64,000 nt of DNA from Zoogloea sp041914405. GTDB taxonomy: Bacteria; Pseudomonadota; Gammaproteobacteria; Burkholderiales; Rhodocyclaceae. Below are positions 51,688-61,067 of the stretch, piece after piece; position 1 is the stretch's first letter; each line of letters starts with the position of its first letter. The stretch spans positions 37,374-101,373 of the forward strand of contig NZ_JAYSDK010000017.1 in the NCBI RefSeq assembly GCF_041914405.1, read 5' to 3'. The notes below the pieces were generated by a model. That model was not told the origin of the DNA. It saw nothing but the letters and a program-made list of their open reading frames with translations, and made no database searches. A program made the translations under genes and the position numbers.

Positions 51688-53892
51688 ATGGAAATTAAGG
51701 TCAATTTTCTCGACAAGCTTCGTCTCGAGGCCAAGTTCGATGACTTCACGGTAATCGCCGACCAGCCCATCCGCTATAAGGGCGATGGCTCTGCGCCGGG
51801 GCCGTTCGATTACTTCCTGGCCTCGTCGGCCTTGTGCGCGGCCTACTTCGTCAAGCTGTACTGCGAAACCCGCAATATTCCTACCGACAACATCCGCCTG
51901 TCGCAGAACAACATCGTCGATCCGGAGAACCGCTACCAGCAGATCTTCAAGATCCAGGTCGAGTTGCCGGCGGATATTTCCGACAAGGACCGCCAGGGCA
52001 TCCTGCGCTCCATCGACCGTTGCACGGTAAAGAAGGTCGTGCAGACCGGGCCGGAGTTCGTCATCGAGGAAGTCGAGAACCTGGACGCCGACGCGCAGGC
52101 CCTGCTGACGCTGAAGCCGGATGCGGAAGACTGTACCTATATCGTGGGCAAGGATCTGCCGCTGGAGCAGACCATCGCCAACATGTCGGGTGTTCTGGCC
52201 GGGCTCGGCATCAAGATCGAAATCGCCTCGTGGCGCAATCTGGTCCCCAATGTGTGGTCGCTGCATATCCGCGATGCGCACTCGCCGATGTGCTTCACCA
52301 ATGGCAAGGGCGCGACCAAGGAAAGCGCCCTGGCCTCGGCGCTGGGCGAATATATCGAGCGCCTTAACTGCAACCATTTCTACAACGACCAGTTCTGGGG
52401 CGAAGACATCGCCAACGCGGCTTTCGTGCATTACCCGGACGAGCGCTGGTTCAAGCCGGGCAAGAAGGACGCGCTGCCGGCGGGCCTCCTCGACGAGTAC
52501 TGCCTGGAGATCTACAACCCGGACGGCGAGTTGCGCGGCTCGCACCTGTACGACACCAACTCCGGTAACCAGCAGCGCGGCATCTGTGCGCTGCCCTACG
52601 TGCGCCAGTCGGACGGCGAGGTGGTGTATTTCCCGACCAACCTGATCGACAACCTGTTCCTCAGCAATGGCATGAGCGCCGGCAACACGCTGCCCGAAGC
52701 CCAGGTGCAATGCCTGTCGGAAATCTTCGAGCGGGCGGTCAAGCGCGAAATCCTGGAAGGCGAGATCGCCCTGCCGGACGTGCCGGAGGGCGTCCTGGCC
52801 AAGTACCCCGGCATCGTGGCCGGCATCAAGGGCCTGGAAGAGCAGGGCTTCCCGGTGCTGGTCAAGGATGCGTCGCTGGGCGGCCAATACCCGGTGATGT
52901 GCGTGACCCTGATGAACCCGCGTACCGGCGGCGTGTTCGCGTCCTTCGGCGCGCACCCCAGCCTGGAGGTCGCGCTGGAGCGCAGCCTGACCGAACTGCT
53001 GCAGGGCCGCAGCTTCGAAGGCCTCAACGATCTGCCGCGCCCCACCTTCGAAAGCAACGCCGTCACCGAGCCGAACAACTTCGTCGAACACTTCATCGAT
53101 TCCAGCGGCGTGGTGTCCTGGCGCTTTTTCAGCGCCAAGGCCGATTACGAATTCGTCGAATGGGACTTTTCCGGCCACGGCGAAAACTCCAATGCCATGG
53201 AGGCCGCGACGCTGTTCGGCATTCTCGAAGGCCTGGGCAAGGAAGTGTACATGGCGGTCTATGACCAGCTCGGCGCCACCGCCTGCCGCATCCTTGTGCC
53301 GGACTATTCGGAGGTCTACCCGGTGGAAGACCTGATCTGGGACAACACCAACAAGGCCCTGCTGTTCCGGGAAGACATCCTGAACCTGCACCGCCTCGAC
53401 GATGCCCGCCTGGAAGCATTGCTCGAACGGCTGGAAGACAGCCAGCTCGACGATTACACCGACATCATCACCCTGATCGGCATCGAGTTCGACGAGAACA
53501 CCGCCTGGGGCCAGCTCACCATTCTGGAATTGAAGCTGCTGATCAATCTCGCCCTGAAGGAATTCGAAGCCGCGAAAGAGCAGGTGGAAGCCTTCCTGCA
53601 ATACAACGAAAACACCGTCGAGCGCGGCCTGTTCTACCAGGCCCTGGATGTGGTGCTCGAAGTGCTGCTCGACGACGAACTGGAATTGGCCGATTACGAG
53701 CGCAATTTCCGCCGCATGTTTGGCGACGCGCGCATGGATGCGGTGCTGGGCTCGGTGGACGGCAGCGTGCGCTTCTTCGGCATCACCCCGACGAGCATGA
53801 AACTCGAAGGCCTCGACCGCCACCAGCGCCTGATCGACAGCTACCGGAAACTGCACACGGCACGCGCCAAGGTGGCGGCACTATCCAGCTAG
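51688..53892 (+). CDS. OsmC-domain/YcaO-domain fusion protein
   Basis: 734 residues. The N-terminal 150 residues form an OsmC-like domain (FDDFTVIADQP...GPFDYFLASSALCAAYFVKLYC, with Cys residues) of the peroxide-reductase fold. From about residue 190 a YcaO cyclodehydratase-like ATP-binding domain follows: SALGEYIERL near residue 218 and QVQCLSEIFERAVKREI near 339 supply the conserved Glu/Gln ligands. The C-terminal 150 residues are TPR-like and acidic. In E. coli, YcaO affects RimO-dependent thiolation of ribosomal S12; this fusion form is found in proteobacteria but its substrate is unknown. Confidence 0.88.
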   Translation: MEIKVNFLDKLRLEAKFDDFTVIADQPIRYKGDGSAPGPFDYFLASSALCAAYFVKLYCETRNIPTDNIRLSQNNIVDPENRYQQIFKIQVELPADISDKDRQGILRSIDRCTVKKVVQTGPEFVIEEVENLDADAQALLTLKPDAEDCTYIVGKDLPLEQTIANMSGVLAGLGIKIEIASWRNLVPNVWSLHIRDAHSPMCFTNGKGATKESALASALGEYIERLNCNHFYNDQFWGEDIANAAFVHYPDERWFKPGKKDALPAGLLDEYCLEIYNPDGELRGSHLYDTNSGNQQRGICALPYVRQSDGEVVYFPTNLIDNLFLSNGMSAGNTLPEAQVQCLSEIFERAVKREILEGEIALPDVPEGVLAKYPGIVAGIKGLEEQGFPVLVKDASLGGQYPVMCVTLMNPRTGGVFASFGAHPSLEVALERSLTELLQGRSFEGLNDLPRPTFESNAVTEPNNFVEHFIDSSGVVSWRFFSAKADYEFVEWDFSGHGENSNAMEAATLFGILEGLGKEVYMAVYDQLGATACRILVPDYSEVYPVEDLIWDNTNKALLFREDILNLHRLDDARLEALLERLEDSQLDDYTDIITLIGIEFDENTAWGQLTILELKLLINLALKEFEAAKEQVEAFLQYNENTVERGLFYQALDVVLEVLLDDELELADYERNFRRMFGDARMDAVLGSVDGSVRFFGITPTSMKLEGLDRHQRLIDSYRKLHTARAKVAALSS

Positions 53893-54073
53893 AGACGGGG
53901 CATCGCGGAATAGGGGGGCCCACCACCTCGCCCCGCCGCTCTTTATGACACTTCCCCGCAAGTGTGCACAAGTGCCTCATTCCCGCCCTGCGCCGTTCTT
54001 CCTTGCAAAATTTCCGCGCTAATCTCTCCGGCCGGCTATGGCGGGCCGGGGAGATCCCGCACGAGAGAAGACG

Positions 54074-55027
54074 ATGACAGACGCGCAGACTTTCAATGGT
54101 ATCGACAGGCTGGAACGCAGCGACGACTGGGGCGTGTACAAGACCCTGCTCGAATCGACCAAGGCGATCCCGTGGAAGATCAACTGGCAGACCAAGCAGT
54201 TCGACTACATCGGGCCGCAGATCGAAAGCCTACTCGGCTGGCCGCGGGACAGCTGGCTGGGGGCGATGGACTGGATCGAGCGCATCCATGAGGAAGACCG
54301 GGCGCGTACCGCCGACTTCTGCATCCGCCAGTCGGAGCAGGGTGTCGATCACGAGGCCGACTATCGGGCGCTGAAGGCCGACGGCAGCTATGTGTGGATC
54401 CGCGACGTGGTGCATGTGATCCGCGATCAGAACGGTGTAACCACCGACCTCATCGGCTTCATGTTCGACATCACCGAACGCAAGGAGATGGAAGACCAGG
54501 TGCTCCAGCTCAACCGCAAGCTCGAAGCCCTGGCCAAGCAGGACGAGCTGACCGGCATCGCCAACCGCCGGATGTTCGAGCAGACCATGGTGGCCGAATG
54601 GGCGCGCGCCCGGCGCAACGGTCAACCCCTCTCCCTGTTGCTGTTCGACGTGGATTACTTCAAGAACTACAACGACCACTACGGCCACGTGCGCGGCGAC
54701 GTCTGCCTGCAGCGCATCGCCGAAGCGATCAGCGCCATGCCGGTGCGCTCCAGCGACCTGTTCGCCCGCTACGGCGGGGAGGAGTTCGCCCTGGTCCTGC
54801 CCGAAACCCCGGCCGACGCCGCCCTGCAGATCGCCGAGAAGTGCCGCCAGCTCATCGCCGACCTGCAACTCCCCCATGCCATGTCTCCCAACGGCAGCGT
54901 CACGATCAGCGTCGGCCTGTGCACCATGGTGCCGGACATTACCGGGGACCACGTGGCCATGATCGAGCGCGCCGACGAAAAACTCTACCGGGCCAAGCGC
55001 AACGGGCGGAACTGCGTGTGCGCGTGA
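54074..55027 (+). CDS. PAS-GGDEF diguanylate cyclase
   Basis: 317 residues. A PAS_3 domain (about 30-145; YIGPQIESLLGW, YVWIRDVVHVI) is followed by a coiled linker and a GGDEF domain with catalytic GGEEF at 234-238. An inhibitory-site RxxD (RSSD) lies five residues before it, so product inhibition is expected. It synthesises cyclic di-GMP from GTP. No membrane segment is visible, so the signal is probably cytoplasmic. Confidence 0.92.
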   Translation: MTDAQTFNGIDRLERSDDWGVYKTLLESTKAIPWKINWQTKQFDYIGPQIESLLGWPRDSWLGAMDWIERIHEEDRARTADFCIRQSEQGVDHEADYRALKADGSYVWIRDVVHVIRDQNGVTTDLIGFMFDITERKEMEDQVLQLNRKLEALAKQDELTGIANRRMFEQTMVAEWARARRNGQPLSLLLFDVDYFKNYNDHYGHVRGDVCLQRIAEAISAMPVRSSDLFARYGGEEFALVLPETPADAALQIAEKCRQLIADLQLPHAMSPNGSVTISVGLCTMVPDITGDHVAMIERADEKLYRAKRNGRNCVCA

Positions 55028-55136
55028 GGGCGCTCGCCCTTACGATTTGAACCATTGGCGCCCGGACCGCCGGGAGAGCGACGGCGTCCGCGAGGCGTTG
55101 GCCGTACGGAAAAAAACGCCGACGATCGAGCGGGCT

Positions 55137-56138
55137 TTACGCGCCGATAACCCTATCCCGCCCAAGGCGCTTGGCCTCATAGGCCGCTTGATCGGCCCGC
55201 CGAACAAGCGTCTCTGCCGTGTCGTCCGCTTTCAACTGGGTAACGCCGACGCTGAGCGTACTGCCATGGGTTGCTGCGCCGGCTCCGTTACCGTTGAATT
55301 GCCGCCACGCCTCAACCAATCGCGTTGCGGCGGAGTGCGCCGCGGCCGCATTGGTCTCCGGCAGGATCACGGCAAACTCATCACCGCCAAAACGAAACAG
55401 ATGATCGGCCTCGCGCTGCCATTGGCGCAGCTGCTCGGCAATCAGCCGCAGGACGCGGTCGCCCTCCTGATGCCCATGGGTATCGTTGATCTGCTTGAAG
55501 TAATCGATGTCGAACACCATCAGCGACAGCGGATGGGCGTAGCGTGCGGCCCGCGAGATCTCATTGTCGAGCACCTCATGAAACCGGCGCGAATTGTAGA
55601 GCTGCGTCAGATCGTCGATCCAGCTGAGCGCCTTGAAACGCTCGTTGCTCAAGTGCAGGGCCGCCTCGGCCTGCTGGCGTGCCGTCACATCCTGCAAGGT
55701 TTCGATCGCACCGATGGGCGTGCCATGCACGTCGCAGATGCGGGCGGCCGTGAAATACAGCCAGCGCCCTTCCTTGCCAAAGTTGGGAAAGAAGTCCTCG
55801 GCCTCATAGGTGCCGGGGACTGTTGAAGAAGGCCGGAATTTGCCGTGGTAGAGCGCATCGACCTGATTGCTCGCAGCGCCATCGAGGACCAGATCGGCCA
55901 TGACCATTCGGTCGCAGGCGTAGAACGCTTTTCCCTGATCCTTGGTGCCTACGATGACCCGCGCAGACACGCCGGTCAGAACCTCACACGCCATATTCCA
56001 GTGAATCACCCGGTGTTCGCTATTGATCAGGAAGCACGCAACCGGAAACGCGTTCAGGGCCGACGCCAGGATCTGCAGCATTTCCTCACTGCTATGTTTG
56101 CAGTCAAAGCGTTCCGTTAGAAGAGAATGCAAAAGCAT
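55137..56138 (-). CDS. PAS-GGDEF diguanylate cyclase
   Basis: 333 residues with the ATG at 56138; the frame can extend to 56213. Includes a PAS domain with VACFLINSEHRVIHWNMACEVLTG and a C-terminal GGDEF domain (GGDEF intact, preceded by the RxxD I-site READ). DLTQLYNSRRFHEVL begins the cyclase core. It is convergent with the diguanylate cyclase at 54074; the two may act on different signals. The C-terminus is complete. Confidence 0.9.
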   Translation of the reverse strand: MLLHSLLTERFDCKHSSEEMLQILASALNAFPVACFLINSEHRVIHWNMACEVLTGVSARVIVGTKDQGKAFYACDRMVMADLVLDGAASNQVDALYHGKFRPSSTVPGTYEAEDFFPNFGKEGRWLYFTAARICDVHGTPIGAIETLQDVTARQQAEAALHLSNERFKALSWIDDLTQLYNSRRFHEVLDNEISRAARYAHPLSLMVFDIDYFKQINDTHGHQEGDRVLRLIAEQLRQWQREADHLFRFGGDEFAVILPETNAAAAHSAATRLVEAWRQFNGNGAGAATHGSTLSVGVTQLKADDTAETLVRRADQAAYEAKRLGRDRVIGA

Positions 56139-56270
56139 AGGGCGAATGAAGGTCGTACGGCGGATACCTGCGCGTTGTCGTGATTTTACCGTGCGGGGCG
56201 CGCTTGAATGCAAAACGTCTGGCGGCCCGATGGGGCGCCAGACGTCAGGGCTTGCTACGGTGCGGCAGGG

Positions 56271-56453
56271 TTAAACCGATGCCGTCCCGGAGTCCGTGCC
56301 GTCCTCCGGCCCGCCGGCTTCGGGCACCACCGCTTGCGAACCGCTGGCGTTGGCCGCCTTGTTCGCAAGCTTCTCGCGACGCTTCTCTTCCTGCTTCTGC
56401 TTCTTGGCCAGATCTCGCTGGCGCTTCTCGAACTGGTAGTTTGGCTTAGCCAT
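56271..56453 (-). CDS. Small highly charged conserved protein
   Basis: 60 residues with AGGAGG before the ATG. A Lys/Arg/Glu-rich helix (FEKRQRDLAKKQKQEEKRRE) makes up most of the N-terminal half, then a low-complexity tail. Proteins with this N-terminus (MAKPNYQFEKRQ) are small conserved hypotheticals in betaproteobacteria, with unknown function. It is next to IF-1 and cold-shock genes on the same strand. Confidence 0.75.
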   Translation of the reverse strand: MAKPNYQFEKRQRDLAKKQKQEEKRREKLANKAANASGSQAVVPEAGGPEDGTDSGTASV

Positions 56454-56531
56454 GATGGCTCCTCCTGAGGGCCCAATAGGCCGAATGGACAACGCGCTTC
56501 CGTGCGGAAAGACGGGCGTGTCCGATACGTT

Positions 56532-56789
56532 TTAGCGGCGTTGTGCTCGCGGAGCGTGTGGCGTGCGGCCCTCGATGTGGCGGAAGGTAATCCGTCCCTT
56601 GCTCAGATCGTAAGGGGACATTTCGAGGGAAACCTTGTCGCCGGCCAGCACGCGGATATGGTTCTTGCGCATCTTGCCGCCGCTGTAGGCCACCAGCATG
56701 TGTCCGTTATCGAGGGTGACGCGAAAGCGCGAATCCGGCAGCACTTCCATCACAACACCTCGCATTTCAAGCAAATCTTCCTTGGCCAT
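56532..56789 (-). CDS. infA: Translation initiation factor IF-1
   Basis: 85 residues: an S1/OB-fold beta-barrel with MRGVVMEVLPDSRFRVTLDNGHMLVAYSGGKMRKNHIRVLAGDKVSLEMSPYDLSKGRITFRH. IF-1 binds the 30S A site. The C-terminal tail is slightly extended and Arg-rich. Betaproteobacteria often carry a second infA copy away from the ribosomal-protein operon; this location beside cold-shock genes suggests it is such a copy, possibly stress-related. Confidence 0.95.
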   Translation of the reverse strand: MAKEDLLEMRGVVMEVLPDSRFRVTLDNGHMLVAYSGGKMRKNHIRVLAGDKVSLEMSPYDLSKGRITFRHIEGRTPHAPRAQRR

Positions 56790-56850
56790 GAGTCGTTTCT
56801 CCAGGGGTAAATGAGTTAAGCCCGAAAGAAACGGGGCTCAGGGGTAATGC

Positions 56851-57213
56851 TTATTCGGTCGGCGCAAAGCCGTAGTAAGAACCGTAGGGCGACGGCTCCG
56901 GTGCATAGGCCGCAACCTTGATAGCGTCCGCCAGCGTGACCTGGTTGGTGAAGCCATCGACCCCACCTGCCTCCCCGCGCCAGCGTTCTTCCACCTCTTG
57001 ATCGCTCAAGCCATGCAGATCGAGGTTCCTGTCGAATCGCTCCGAGCGGTATTCGAAAGCCGTGTCATGGGCAATGAACAAGGTGTGGGGGCAGGCGGTG
57101 ATAAGGGTCTCGTCCACCGGATCCGCACCCATCACCCGCGTACCGCAGAACGGACAATGGACCGGGGTGTAGTAGAAAGTCCTCAGCTCGGTTCGCTGAA
57201 TGGCATTGGTCAT
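56851..57213 (-). CDS. Hypothetical protein with CxxC zinc-ribbon-like motif
   Basis: 120 residues with GGAG before the ATG. Cys residues in CPFCG and ACPH could bind zinc. The C-terminus is rich in Tyr and Gly (SPYGSYYGFAPTE). No known family was recognised. It lies 62 bases upstream of IF-1 on the same strand. Confidence 0.65.
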   Translation of the reverse strand: MTNAIQRTELRTFYYTPVHCPFCGTRVMGADPVDETLITACPHTLFIAHDTAFEYRSERFDRNLDLHGLSDQEVEERWRGEAGGVDGFTNQVTLADAIKVAAYAPEPSPYGSYYGFAPTE

Positions 57214-57225
57214 GCTGTACTCCAT

Positions 57226-57575
57226 GTCGTTGAAACGGCGTGCGTTGAAGGCCGCTCGCGCGCCGTTTGCGTCTCATCGCAGGGGGCTGGATAAACGATG
57301 AAGGTCGGCATGAGACAGACCGGCCCATTCGCGACGACCCGATTGAGGCATCGGTCGCCACCAGGCGTCTTTGCAGGGCAGGGCGGCAATGCTCGCGTAG
57401 GAGCAGAGCGCTTGAGCTTTCGCTCTGGGCTGCGCTGGAGGAATGGATTTTTTTGCGGAGGCTGCATGGAAATCAGGATGATCTGATTCCATGCCTGTGC
57501 CGACCATCAAGTCGGCACAAGAGCTTGCAAGCGGCTGATAGGGCTCAACCGCTTTTGAGACAGACGCCGGGAAAA
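57226..57575. other. Intergenic region between cold-shock gene and hypothetical gene
   Basis: 350 bases with no supported gene. It contains a GTGCCGAC inverted repeat at 57498-57519 with a 6-base loop, which may terminate the cold-shock transcript although no T-run follows. Confidence 0.5.
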
Positions 57576-57779
57576 TCAGGCGATCTGGATGTTGCTGGCT
57601 TGCTTGCCCTTCGGGCCGTTCGTCACGTCGAAATTGACGCGCTGGCCTTCGGTCAGGCTCTTGAAGCCCGAGGATTGAATCGCGGAAAAGTGAGCGAAGA
57701 GATCTTCACCGCCTTCGTCGGGCGTAATGAAACCAAAGCCTTTGGAGTCGTTAAACCACTTAACAGTACCTGCTGCCAT
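57576..57779 (-). CDS. Cold-shock protein (CspA family)
   Basis: 67 residues starting MAAGTVKWFN; the longer in-frame ATG at 57833 is not typical of the family. RNP1 (KGFGFI) and a variant RNP2 (DLFAHF) form the nucleic-acid-binding face. The long AT-rich leader is typical of cold-shock mRNAs. It probably acts as an RNA chaperone. Confidence 0.93.
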   Translation of the reverse strand: MAAGTVKWFNDSKGFGFITPDEGGEDLFAHFSAIQSSGFKSLTEGQRVNFDVTNGPKGKQASNIQIA

Positions 57780-58187
57780 ATCTTGAATCTCCGAAAAATG
57801 ATGGGGCATAGCCCCTGGGTGGGGCGAGATCAAGAGGGCCAGGTAAAAATGGGGGAATGCTGCCGCAGGACTGCGGATACTAGACCAACAAGATCACGAC
57901 ACAACTAGAAATCGCTGTGTTTTACGATACGCACTATCGGGTGACATAGCAAACTAAATCTGAAAATAAAAAATCACCGGTCAGATCGCGGAGCGCTGGA
58001 GCCGGACCGTCGCCGTCACCTCGGCCTGTCCCCCGACCACCGTGCAGGACGTCAGAAGCATCCTTCTCTTTCAGAGAAATAATGCATCTGTAATCCTCGC
58101 CCATCGTCCTCCGCAAAGTTCATATCATCGGCCTGTTCTTTCTCTGCCGGCCCATCGCATCACGCCGGCACACAAGGAGATGCCTGT
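57780..58187. other. Cold-shock leader and intergenic region
   Basis: About 400 bases upstream of the cold-shock gene. The AT-rich stretch near 57,900-57,980 probably holds its promoter and regulatory leader. No supported gene. Confidence 0.5.
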
Positions 58188-58340
58188 ATGCTGGACGCCA
58201 TCGTCATCACGATCGGCATCGTCGGGATTGCCGCCTCGCTGTTCTATAAATGCCTGCTCCTGGCTTACCGGGCGGACAGGCGCGCAGCCGCAGCCCGAGG
58301 GGAAGAAGACCTGCGCCCCGACGAACCCGGCGGACGCTGA
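58188..58340 (+). CDS. Small single-pass membrane protein
   Basis: 50 residues with AAGGAGA seven bases before the ATG. Residues 2-26 form one hydrophobic helix (LDAIVITIGIVGIAASLFYKCLL). The rest is a charged cytoplasmic tail (YRADRRAAAARGEEDLRPDE). The good ribosome-binding site and the helix-then-charged-tail layout support coding, but no family was recognised. Orientation is inferred from the positive-inside rule. Confidence 0.6.
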   Translation: MLDAIVITIGIVGIAASLFYKCLLLAYRADRRAAAARGEEDLRPDEPGGR

Positions 58341-58579
58341 GCGCCGCCTGCCGTCGCGCAGGCCGGGCGCACCGACCTGCACGGACAAGGCATTGCCAGT
58401 GCCCTGTGGCAGCGCCTCAAGGCTGGTGCCGGCAACACCCCCCATTTCACGGTGAATTCATCCCTGTACGCCGTGCCCCCGCACGCGGCCTTCGGCTTCG
58501 TACCGACCGCGGAAGTGCAGGCCCGGAACAGAGTGCGCTATCAACCGATGGCACTGCAGGCAGCCTGAGCACGAGATTT

Positions 58580-58800
58580 CTGACACGTCCAAGCCCGGAG
58601 CGAAGCGCTCGACCCTCCGATTTGAACTGTCCAAGCCCGGACTTGAACTTGTTCAGCTCAGACATGAACTCGAGATCCTCGAAGATGAACTATCGATGCT
58701 CGGAGGGAAGCGTGCTCAAGTCTGAGGGAGGCCGGCTTAACGTTGATTTGAACTCGCTCAGCTTGGAGCTGAGCAAGTTCAAATCGGAGCATCAACGGTA
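58580..58800. repeat. Degenerate 21-bp-periodic tandem repeat
   Basis: Several related units of about 21 bases carry TTGAACT or ATGAACT cores followed by (T/C)GAG or CAGC. The 21-bp period keeps frames open on both strands, giving heptads such as DLN-x4 on one strand and FKS-x4 on the other. It is not a CRISPR, since units are imperfect and unspaced. Confidence 0.55.
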
Positions 58801-59374
58801 GGGCTCAGAGGGAAGTGAGCGCGGCTGGGAGGGGAGCGGGTTCAGCGTGGAGTTGGTTGTGCTGTAAGAAAAGCATCAACGGCTCGTTGTGATGTTCAGC
58901 GGGGCTGTGTTTTGGTCAGTGAGTTCTGCGGAGTCCTAAAACATCGAGTTGGCCGATTGAGGTGGGTTGGAAAGGACTGCTTGTCGGCCAATGCGGTCGT
59001 TAGCTGTATGTTCAAAATCAGGCAGCAGTCTGACGCTTACCTGCCATTCAGCACCGAGAACCACGAACCGCAGTTTTCTAATACAGCGAATGCAAGTTTC
59101 CGACCCAATACCGCCGTTGAGCTATGAGGAAAGCTGTTGCTCAACGCCTTCTTTCAGCTGAGCGCCGCTTGCGGCGCATCCACTGCAACGGATGGTTGGG
59201 CCGTTCTCGATACAGAGTGCGAGTGAATTTTTATTCATCATCAAAATGCCGAATCCAACAACTCTTTGATCCAACAAATTAATTTGCATATTATAAAATA
59301 CATGGCTGGACAGTATATGTATGCATTCCCCACCCCTTCTTTTGCTATAACTTCTGCGTTTTAAACCCATAAAC
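58801..59374. other. Gene-poor region
   Basis: No supported gene. Composition becomes AT-rich toward 59,370. A CTGAGCGCCGCTTGCGGCGC stretch near 59,157-59,176 holds a short GC stem (GCGCCGC/GCGGCGC, 59,162-59,178) around a two- or three-base loop. Confidence 0.5.
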
Positions 59375-59978
59375 CTATTTATTCTGATAGTTTAGATTGA
59401 TAAGCATTAAAGACAAAAGCCCCTTTCCGCCTGGAACCTCTTCAGAATTGGATGTATTCCATAAAAATGGACCGACGATACGCAGACCGAGTGGTGTCCT
59501 GACGTTACTGACGAGCTGGCGATACGAAGCCAACGAAACAGAAGATTTTTCTCGATCCGAGAACGAAGAATACGCAGCCAGCGGATCGCCTTTATCGCTA
59601 ACGGCAATGAATTTCTCAATGTATGCACGGGCATCGGCGGCCAGCGGCGGTAAAATTCCCTCAATTTCCAACTTAGCTGGATTTGTAAGCCAGACCGCAG
59701 CGAAAAGTGCGACGGCCCCCGCTGCCACGAACGAGCCCTCGGAACGGCAGAGCCCGCTCGAAATGGATTAATCACGGGATAAATCCACAATCTATACCTG
59801 CTGTGGCAAATGTAAGCGTTAGCCGAAATGCAAAAAACTGGGCTAGCGTTGGCTTCGGAATCCAGATGAGAGCGGCAAGTATTGAGACCAGAAATATGAC
59901 ACAAAAAAAGAAAATTGAGTATCGCTCAAAATCCTTCCTCCCTATCGGATCATTGATCGGCGCCTCCAGCAAAGCCAT
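59375..59978 (-). pseudogene. Decayed membrane-protein gene
   Basis: Two open stretches belong together. The first (59978-59772) reads DPIGRKDFERYSIFFFCVIF...FATAGIDCGFIP and then meets TGA. The second (59728-59375, no ATG) continues in another frame with FVAAGAVALFAAVWLTNPAKLEIEG and then a soluble tail. A stop plus a frameshift between residues around the second membrane helix would explain the split. The original protein would be about 200 residues with two or three membrane helices. Family not recognised; sequencing error is an alternative. Confidence 0.5.
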
Positions 59979-60317
59979 TAGATTTTTTGCATTTCATCAT
60001 TGGGCGAATCTACGCAATCAAGGTTAACGCGCATCTTTGGCATTGTGGACGAGACGGAGTCCCGATACTGCTACTGCAAGGCGAAAGCCTTCATTAGAAG
60101 GCCCAGCGTCGAAGTCAGCCGGCCCTGCTGTGTAGGGTCTGGTAGAGCGAACCTTTAGCAAGGTGCTGCAAAGCCAAAATTTCGGATCAAGAAAATATGA
60201 CTGCCTCTCAAAACGGCCTACAAGCAATTATCTCGGGGGCAATGGGGGTCAGTAGCCCCCTGCAAAACGAAGGCTGTAAAAGAAGAAATATTTTTTCTTC
60301 AACTTATTAAACCTCGC
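59979..60317. other. Gene-poor region
   Basis: About 340 bases with no supported gene and no strong hairpin or repeat. Confidence 0.5.
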
Positions 60318-61067
60318 TTACCACGCTGTAATAAGGCGCAGTTCTTGGTAGAATCTCTGTCTAATGGCATCGACAGTGCGCGGAATCAGGCCACCGAAGT
60401 ACTCGGTTGCAACTTTGCCTCCAGCCACTACGGCTGCCATACGCTGGATTGGCGTGCCGTGGTGGTTAGGACTGTTGTAGCCGTAGTCTCCGATGTTAAA
60501 TGCCTGCTGCAGCGTGGTCTGCATCTCGGCGGGACTCACGAAGGCCTTTGCGTATATTAGGTAGAAGCCAGAGAACATGTCAGCTTCAAGTTCTCGAGGC
60601 GCGGCAGTGGGAGCATCGAGCCACGAGGCTCCGTACGCGAACTGCATCATGTGACCAAACTCGTGCGCCATTACCTGCCACAAAGGGAGTGGAGTGCCAT
60701 AGCGCGAGTACGTTTGGTAAGTGAGCGTATTCCCGAATAGAATAGTCATGCCTTGCGGTTGAGCATACGCATTCGGTGAGTCGCAATCGTTGAGAAAGAG
60801 GAACGAAACCTGTGGCAGCCCCCAGAACTGTCGCTGTGAGTAGAACTCTTGACCGAATGCCCCGTCGATCTGGGGGCTCCCACTGGTGGTTGTCGGCTGA
60901 CCACATCCAGGCAGCATCGCAGTGCCCGCTGACGCAGAGAGAGTGCAGCCGGCGACGGCATTGTGCGATTGATTTGAGCTCGGTTCATCTCCGCCTCCGC
61001 CCCCGCACCCATGCAACGCAAGGGTACCGCCACATAGGCAAAGGAACTTCCGACGTGTAGGTTGCAT
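60318..61067 (-). CDS. Secreted or lipid-anchored HExxH metalloprotease-like protein
   Basis: 249 residues. The N-terminus carries a twin arginine (RRKFLCLCGGTLALHGCGGGG) that combines Tat and lipoprotein features; a Cys followed by Gly-rich sequence could be lipidated. HEFGHMMQF near residue 137 is the zinc-binding HExxH motif, and ELEADMFSGF about 22 residues later may supply a third ligand. This resembles putative neutral zinc metallopeptidases. No ribosome-binding site was examined in detail, and its substrate is unknown. Confidence 0.72.
   Translation of the reverse strand: MQPTRRKFLCLCGGTLALHGCGGGGGDEPSSNQSHNAVAGCTLSASAGTAMLPGCGQPTTTSGSPQIDGAFGQEFYSQRQFWGLPQVSFLFLNDCDSPNAYAQPQGMTILFGNTLTYQTYSRYGTPLPLWQVMAHEFGHMMQFAYGASWLDAPTAAPRELEADMFSGFYLIYAKAFVSPAEMQTTLQQAFNIGDYGYNSPNHHGTPIQRMAAVVAGGKVATEYFGGLIPRTVDAIRQRFYQELRLITAW

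Noticed and set aside
57210..57467. 85-codon minus-strand frame overlapping the CxxC gene start
   Set aside because: No good ribosome-binding site, low-complexity Pro/Arg sequence, and it overlaps the better-supported gene.
58580..58800. CRISPR array
   Set aside because: Units are directly adjacent and imperfect, with no unique spacers and no cas genes.
58250..58801. 183-codon open frame across the 21-bp repeat
   Set aside because: Openness is explained by the 21-bp period; the opposite strand is open too, and no start site supports it.
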